Assembly: GCA_017551215.1 (NCBI GenBank)
Contig: JAFZMA010000041.1
Span: forward strand, 1 to 18,118
Source of the DNA: Bacteroidales bacterium
Lineage (GTDB): Bacteria; Bacteroidota; Bacteroidia; Bacteroidales; UBA932
Direction of reading: 5' to 3'
DNA: 18,118 nt
A program made the position numbers and the translations under genes. Below the pieces are notes generated by a model. That model made no database searches, was not told where the DNA came from, and worked only from the letters and a program-made list of their open reading frames with translations. Shown in pieces: positions 15,521-18,118 of the stretch. Positions within the stretch are counted from its first letter, which is position 1, and each line of letters begins with the position of its first letter.

Positions 15521-15964
15521 TTATTCCGTTTTCTTCTTAAGCCTCAGCGATGCCTTTATCTCATTCGTTCCCTTATGCCAGTCACCATTCCCCTTCTTGT
15601 AAGAAGACTGAACTCTCACAGAATCATCCCTGTATTTGACAGGCAGACCTGCATTATGGTCCCCGATAAAAACAACATTGGCGCCTTCCAACAGGTAATC
15701 CGCCCCATATTTTGGCCCCAAATCCGCATCGTGAGAATAATTGATTTTTCCTTTGGAATCGGTCACCAGCTCAAGATGCTTCAGATTATAGTTCAAATCC
15801 TTGAATTCAATCTTTGCATTAGAGACCGGCTGGCTGGCTTCATCTGTTACATTGACCTTGATCCTTAGAGTGTTATACGGAGAACCGTAAGCGCAACAGC
15901 CTATGGTTACACTTATCCCGAATGAAGAAAGCACAAACGCCCAAAGTTTCCTTTTCCGTATCAT
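15521..15964 (-). CDS. Radical SAM-associated lipoprotein, paralog 3
   Basis: A 147-residue predicted lipoprotein and the first gene of the rSAM operon. The signal segment ends in VTIGCC, so C23 is the likely lipid site, with a less standard lipobox (Thr at -3). Y26-G-S-P29 follows after only two residues, against 8-9 in the paralogs. Then comes LRIKVNVTDEASQPVSNAKI, a carboxypeptidase-regulatory-like start. The C-terminus has GANVVFIG, DDSVRVQ, GDWHKGTNE and LRLKKKTE. Translation begins behind the strongest Shine-Dalgarno sequence seen in the window (15972-15976). Function is unknown. The signal peptide implies export to the inner or outer membrane, possibly the surface. Confidence 0.78.
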   Translation of the reverse strand: MIRKRKLWAFVLSSFGISVTIGCCAYGSPYNTLRIKVNVTDEASQPVSNAKIEFKDLNYNLKHLELVTDSKGKINYSHDADLGPKYGADYLLEGANVVFIGDHNAGLPVKYRDDSVRVQSSYKKGNGDWHKGTNEIKASLRLKKKTE

Positions 15965-15971
15965 AGACTTG

Positions 15972-15976
15972 CCTCC
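15972..15976 (-). promoter_or_regulatory. Strong Shine-Dalgarno sequence of lipoprotein paralog 3
   Basis: The minus strand reads GTGGAGGCAAGTCT directly before the ATG, with GGAGG seven bases from the start codon. Most other genes here have no recognisable Shine-Dalgarno, as expected for Bacteroidota, so this one stands out. Confidence 0.55.
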
Positions 15977-15992
15977 ACGTTATAATGCGTTT

Positions 15993-16000
15993 CAAATATA
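15993..16000 (-). promoter_or_regulatory. -7 promoter element of the rSAM/lipoprotein operon
   Basis: TATATTTG on the minus strand is a full TAnnTTTG match, 28 bases before the first lipoprotein ATG. No clear -33 TTTG lies at the usual distance. The promoter is divergent from that of tRNA-Leu. Confidence 0.55.
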
Positions 16001-16070
16001 CAAAACGTTTTCAATTACCGGACATCTTACAACAACTTACTTGCTTCTGTGCAATTTGCCGAAAAAATAA

Positions 16071-16078
16071 TACCTTTG
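16071..16078 (+). promoter_or_regulatory. -7 promoter element of tRNA-Leu
   Basis: TACCTTTG matches TAnnTTTG and ends 9 bases before the first base of the tRNA. The nearest upstream TTTG is only 12 bases away, so the -33 element is uncertain. Confidence 0.5.
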
Positions 16079-16087
16079 CAATCCAAT

Positions 16088-16169
16088 GCGGGTATGGCGT
16101 AATTGGCAGCCGCGCCAGACTTAGGATCTGGTGGAGTAATCCGTGGGGGTTCGAGTCCCTTTACCCGCA
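16088..16169 (+). tRNA. tRNA-Leu, anticodon UAG
   Basis: The acceptor arms GCGGGTA (16088-16094) and TACCCGC (16162-16168) pair fully, with discriminator A at 16169. The anticodon stem CCAGA/TCTGG encloses CTTAGGA, giving anticodon TAG at 16122-16124, which reads CUN leucine codons. The T arm is GGGGG-TTCGAGT-CCCTT. A 13-base variable region with a short GGA/TCC stem makes it class II, as expected for leucine. CCA is not encoded. Confidence 0.96.
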
Positions 16170-16178
16170 CTGAGTTTA

Positions 16179-16256
16179 CGCCGCTTGCGCGGCGGTGGCT
16201 TCCTCCGGAAGCGTTGCCTCCGGCGACCTATTAATCCTTACGTCCGATCACGGACG
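16179..16256. other. Three short perfect hairpins downstream of tRNA-Leu
   Basis: CGCCGC-TTGC-GCGGCG (16179-16194), CCGGA/TCCGG (16205-16209 and 16219-16223), and CGTCCG-ATCA-CGGACG (16241-16256) follow one another. None is trailed by a T run. No protein-coding frame is convincing here: the + strand ORFs that cross it begin inside the tRNA or lack any recognisable content. Confidence 0.5.
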
Positions 16257-16272
16257 CCTGCTCTGTTTAAGT

Positions 16273-16312
16273 GTGCAAGGTGTCCCATTCCCAGCACCAC
16301 CTTGCACGTTTT
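16273..16312 (+). terminator. Candidate Rho-independent terminator after tRNA-Leu
   Basis: GTGCAAGGTG and CACCTTGCAC (16273-16282 and 16298-16307) form a perfect 10-bp stem with a 15-base loop, followed by GTTTT. The T run is short and the stem is about 100 bases after the tRNA, so it may instead be part of the structured block around it. Confidence 0.45.
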
Positions 16313-16321
16313 ACCCCTTAA

Positions 16322-16413
16322 AGTGCTCCCGTCGTCCCTATTTCTGCACCGTCAGGAGCATTTTTGCCCGTTTTTGCTCCCGTCGTCCAATTTTTAGGGA
16401 CGACGGGAGCACT
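16322..16413. repeat. Perfect 19-bp inverted repeat with an internal third copy
   Basis: The left arm AGTGCTCCCGTCGTCCCTA (16322-16340) is the exact reverse complement of 16395-16413. A third copy of the core, TGCTCCCGTCGTCC, lies at 16375-16388 in the left-arm orientation and can pair with 16398-16411 over 14 bp around a 9-base loop. The two pairings exclude each other. A further TGCTCC/GGAGCA pairing (16324-16329 with 16355-16360) is followed by TTTTT. It may be a dispersed repeat or a structured RNA. Confidence 0.7.
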
Positions 16414-16422
16414 CTTCAATCC

Positions 16423-16566
16423 TTAATCAGATTCCTTTTCTTTCATCATAAAGTGAGAAACCCCTATTTCAGCCAATTCTCTGAGAAACTCGAGTAATAA
16501 TTTTCCTTCTTCATCACTGATTCCCAGTTTCTGAAATTCTTCTTTATAATCGTTAACTTTTATCAT
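16423..16566 (-). CDS. Small hypothetical protein, 47 residues
   Basis: An intact ORF from ATG at 16564-16566 to TAA at 16423-16425, reading MIKVNDYKEEFQKLGISDEE and on to HFMMKEKESD. It is acidic, predicted helical, and has no signal peptide or TM segment. The composition (many Glu/Lys/Leu, no frame-shadow features) looks coding, and it lies opposite nothing else. It is divergent from the 16681 gene. No Shine-Dalgarno or full TAnnTTTG element is visible upstream. I do not recognise the family. Its stop is 9 bases from the inverted repeat. Confidence 0.5.
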   Translation of the reverse strand: MIKVNDYKEEFQKLGISDEEGKLLLEFLRELAEIGVSHFMMKEKESD

Positions 16567-16636
16567 AATTTATACTGTTATTATATTGTGTAAATAAGTT
16601 AGGAAAAACCTGTATGCTACTCCCATTGGTTTTTAT

Positions 16637-16644
16637 TACATTTG
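16637..16644 (+). promoter_or_regulatory. -7 promoter element of the 16681 gene
   Basis: TACATTTG matches TAnnTTTG, 36 bases before the ATG at 16681. A -33 TTTG is not seen at the usual distance. Confidence 0.5.
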
Positions 16645-16680
16645 CATTGGTAAGATCGTTGAATTAAAAAAAACTGTGCA

Positions 16681-17205
16681 ATGAAAAGATTGTTATTGGC
16701 AGTTTGTGCCATATTGATGTCTGCCTACTGTTTTGCAGACAAAGCAGTTAAAGTTAAACAAGGAAGTTTAGACTGCTTACAGGAAAGTTCTGTTGCCGCT
16801 ATCGAGTTTGATTTTTCCAAAACCACATGGGAGGTGAAGGTGGACTTCAAAACCTGGTGCGGGAAAGACTATGACAAAAGAATCGAATTGATGAAAAGTG
16901 GCTTTGTCACTACTTTCAACCTGTCTTCTTCAGGAATGAAAATAGCCTTGGACGAAGCGGAATCTCCAAAATACAAGATACTTTTTACCGTAGATGACCT
17001 GGCAAGGCGTCCGGCTTTATGGGGACATCCGGGGCAAGGCAAGTTTTATGTGTCTGGAAAGATAACTGTTGTTGATATTGCAACAAACGAGACCGTGTGC
17101 CTGCTGGATGTTGACAAATTCGGAGCCGGTATAGATTACACCAATGACGACGGCCTCATGAAATGCTTCAGCGGCTTGGCAAAAGCCATATTCAAGCTAA
17201 AGTAA
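16681..17205 (+). CDS. Secreted protein of unknown function
   Basis: A 174-residue protein with a signal peptide (1-19, cleaved after CFA). It has no lipobox at the cleavage point, so the mature protein is likely periplasmic or secreted. The mature chain has four cysteines (C32, C60, C140, C162), enough for two disulfides. Early residues run KVKQGSLDCLQESSVAAIEF, then a probable beta-rich domain with DKRIELMKSGF at 65-75. A late stretch, FYVSGKITVVDIATNETVC, looks like paired strands. I do not recognise the family with certainty. The next gene starts 19 bp on, so the two are probably cotranscribed. Confidence 0.75.
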   Translation: MKRLLLAVCAILMSAYCFADKAVKVKQGSLDCLQESSVAAIEFDFSKTTWEVKVDFKTWCGKDYDKRIELMKSGFVTTFNLSSSGMKIALDEAESPKYKILFTVDDLARRPALWGHPGQGKFYVSGKITVVDIATNETVCLLDVDKFGAGIDYTNDDGLMKCFSGLAKAIFKLK

Positions 17206-17224
17206 GATAGAGACTAACGTCAGT

Positions 17225-17584
17225 ATGGAAGACGTACTCCTTAGAGAAATAGACCGCATTGGAGAAATGATGCTGATGATAGCCAGGCGGTTAGGACTGC
17301 TTGGCGGAAAAAAGCCGGACTATTCCGTCTCTAACGTAAAGGAGGAGCTCGGCAAGGCTGACCTTGAGATAGACCTGGATAATGTTCTAAAGAAAGAGAA
17401 TCCTGTTTGCTATCTTGTGGAGGAGAAAAAATTCTCAGACCGCGCATTGGAATCTTTCATAGAAATCCTGTTCTATTCAGATTTAGAAGAATCCAGAAAG
17501 GCCTCTTTACTCAGCGATGCCATTTCGTACCTGGACAGCAAAGGCTATATCTCCTTCAAACTGCACTCACTTATTTCAGACTGA
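17225..17584 (+). CDS. Small cytosolic helical protein, unknown function
   Basis: A 119-residue acidic protein without signal peptide or TM segment. The N-terminus, MEDVLLREIDRIGEMMLMIA, is an amphipathic helix followed by RRLGLLGGKK. The rest is predicted helical, with SDRALESFIEILFYSDLEES (71-90) like a helical-repeat segment. It begins 19 bp after the secreted-protein gene on the same strand, and the dipeptidase start follows 70 bp after its stop. No family could be assigned. Confidence 0.7.
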   Translation: MEDVLLREIDRIGEMMLMIARRLGLLGGKKPDYSVSNVKEELGKADLEIDLDNVLKKENPVCYLVEEKKFSDRALESFIEILFYSDLEESRKASLLSDAISYLDSKGYISFKLHSLISD

Positions 17585-17654
17585 AATCGGATTTATTGTT
17601 GTATCTTTATCTCCGATAAAACATCCGACAACAAAAACAAACAATATCGATTTT

Positions 17655-18118
17655 ATGAAACGCCTGTTTTCCATTCTAGCGGGAGCGCTGCTGTTGCTGC
17701 AGACTGCTCCGGCTGATGCCTGCACAAACCTGATTGTAGGAAAGAAAGCTTCTGCAGACGGAAGCGTGATGTGTACATATAATTGCGACGGATTCGGCTT
17801 TGCCGGCTCCCTTGGTTTCTACGCCCCGGGAATGCACCCGGAAGGAGAAATGCTTCACATCAGGAGCTGGGGACCTCCGCAGAAAGAGGAGAGAATGATT
17901 AAGCAAGTGCCTTACACCTTTGGAGTTGTAGCTCTGATGAACGACCATCAGGTAAGCATAGTGGAAACAACCTGGGACGGACGCAAGGAACTCCACAATC
18001 CGGATGGATGGCTGGATTACTTCACTCTGATGAACCTCACTCTCCAGAGAGCCTCCACCGCCCGCGAGGCAATAGCCATCATGCACCAGCTCGTGCAGGA
18101 ATACGGCTACAACTCCAC
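17655..18118 (+). CDS. C69-family dipeptidase, N-terminal part (partial)
   Basis: The first 154 codons of a gene that runs off the window end. A signal peptide (1-22, ending ADA) is followed at once by C23-T-N-L-I-V-G-K-K-A-S-A-D-G-S, the N-terminal nucleophile motif of the peptidase U34/C69 (PepD-like) family. Signal peptidase cleavage after A22 would itself expose the catalytic Cys as the amino terminus. The D at -2 and A at -3 do not make a lipobox. Later residues such as YTFGVVALMNDHQVSIVETT fit the Ntn-hydrolase fold of the family. These enzymes cleave dipeptides or amide bonds; extracytoplasmic peptide scavenging is likely. The start is the ATG at 17655-17657. Confidence 0.87.
   Translation, partial: MKRLFSILAGALLLLQTAPADACTNLIVGKKASADGSVMCTYNCDGFGFAGSLGFYAPGMHPEGEMLHIRSWGPPQKEERMIKQVPYTFGVVALMNDHQVSIVETTWDGRKELHNPDGWLDYFTLMNLTLQRASTAREAIAIMHQLVQEYGYNS

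Noticed and set aside
16322..16413. Inverted repeat as a simple Rho-independent terminator for the small ORF
   Set aside because: Neither strand has a T run directly after the 19-bp or 14-bp stem; on the minus strand an A run follows instead.
16322..16413. Repeats as a CRISPR array
   Set aside because: There are only three related copies, one inverted, with unequal spacing and no cas genes in the window.
16143..16497. Two + strand open frames downstream of tRNA-Leu
   Set aside because: One begins inside the tRNA, and both translate hairpin repeats into Arg/Cys/Pro-rich sequence. They run against the better minus-strand ORF at 16423-16566.
17655..17723. C69 dipeptidase N-terminus as a lipoprotein signal
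   Set aside because: The residues before C23 are A-D-A, which do not fit a lipobox, and the Cys is the expected catalytic nucleophile of the family.
17676..18086. 136-codon minus-strand open frame
   Set aside because: It is the shadow of the C69 dipeptidase, which has a signal peptide and catalytic Cys motif in the + frame.

Overview
The window looks like a chromosomal segment of a Bacteroidales (Bacteroidota) bacterium. Three things point there: the Bacteroidota-type -7 promoter element TAnnTTTG recurs in front of most operons, most start codons lack a Shine-Dalgarno sequence, and gene order and protein features (tig-clpP-clpX, rsfS-ftsH-cdsA, short-form Psd, type-2 PyrF, lipoproteins) fit the group. 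Genus cannot be fixed from the sequence alone.

Layout. Positions 1-119 hold the end of rpe on the + strand. It converges on a minus-strand operon, transcribed rsfS > ftsH > cdsA > psd (4317 down to 272), covering ribosome silencing, membrane proteolysis and phospholipid synthesis. A 126-bp element with imperfect inverted arms lies between the two transcription units. birA (4395-5168, +) diverges from rsfS and overlaps the tail of the next minus-strand operon by 8 bp. That operon, from a well-formed promoter at 11328-11359, reads tig > clpP > clpX > pyrF > membrane-anchored 5'-nucleotidase-like phosphohydrolase: nascent-chain chaperone, ClpXP protease, UMP synthesis and nucleotide hydrolysis. 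An orphan FecCD-type ABC permease (11369-12355, -) diverges from tpiA (12484-13308, +). TpiA carries two insertions relative to Bacteroidales homologues as I recall them.

The most interesting part is 13339-15964 (-). A radical SAM/SPASM enzyme is encoded with three small paralogous lipoproteins, two upstream in the same operon and one downstream behind its own -7 element and a T9G8 homopolymer. All three share a Y-G-x-P motif just after the lipobox cysteine and a C-terminal Trp/Gly/Glu signature. They resemble the rSAM/lipoprotein gene pairs I recall being catalogued in Bacteroidetes (TIGR04133/TIGR04134); to my knowledge the chemistry is not described.

The remainder (16088-18118) holds tRNA-Leu(UAG), a 235-bp stretch packed with perfect hairpins including a 19-bp inverted repeat, a 47-codon minus-strand ORF, a secreted protein of unknown function followed by a small cytosolic partner gene, and the start of an exported C69-family dipeptidase that runs off the window. 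No CRISPR array, transposase, phage gene or rRNA was seen.
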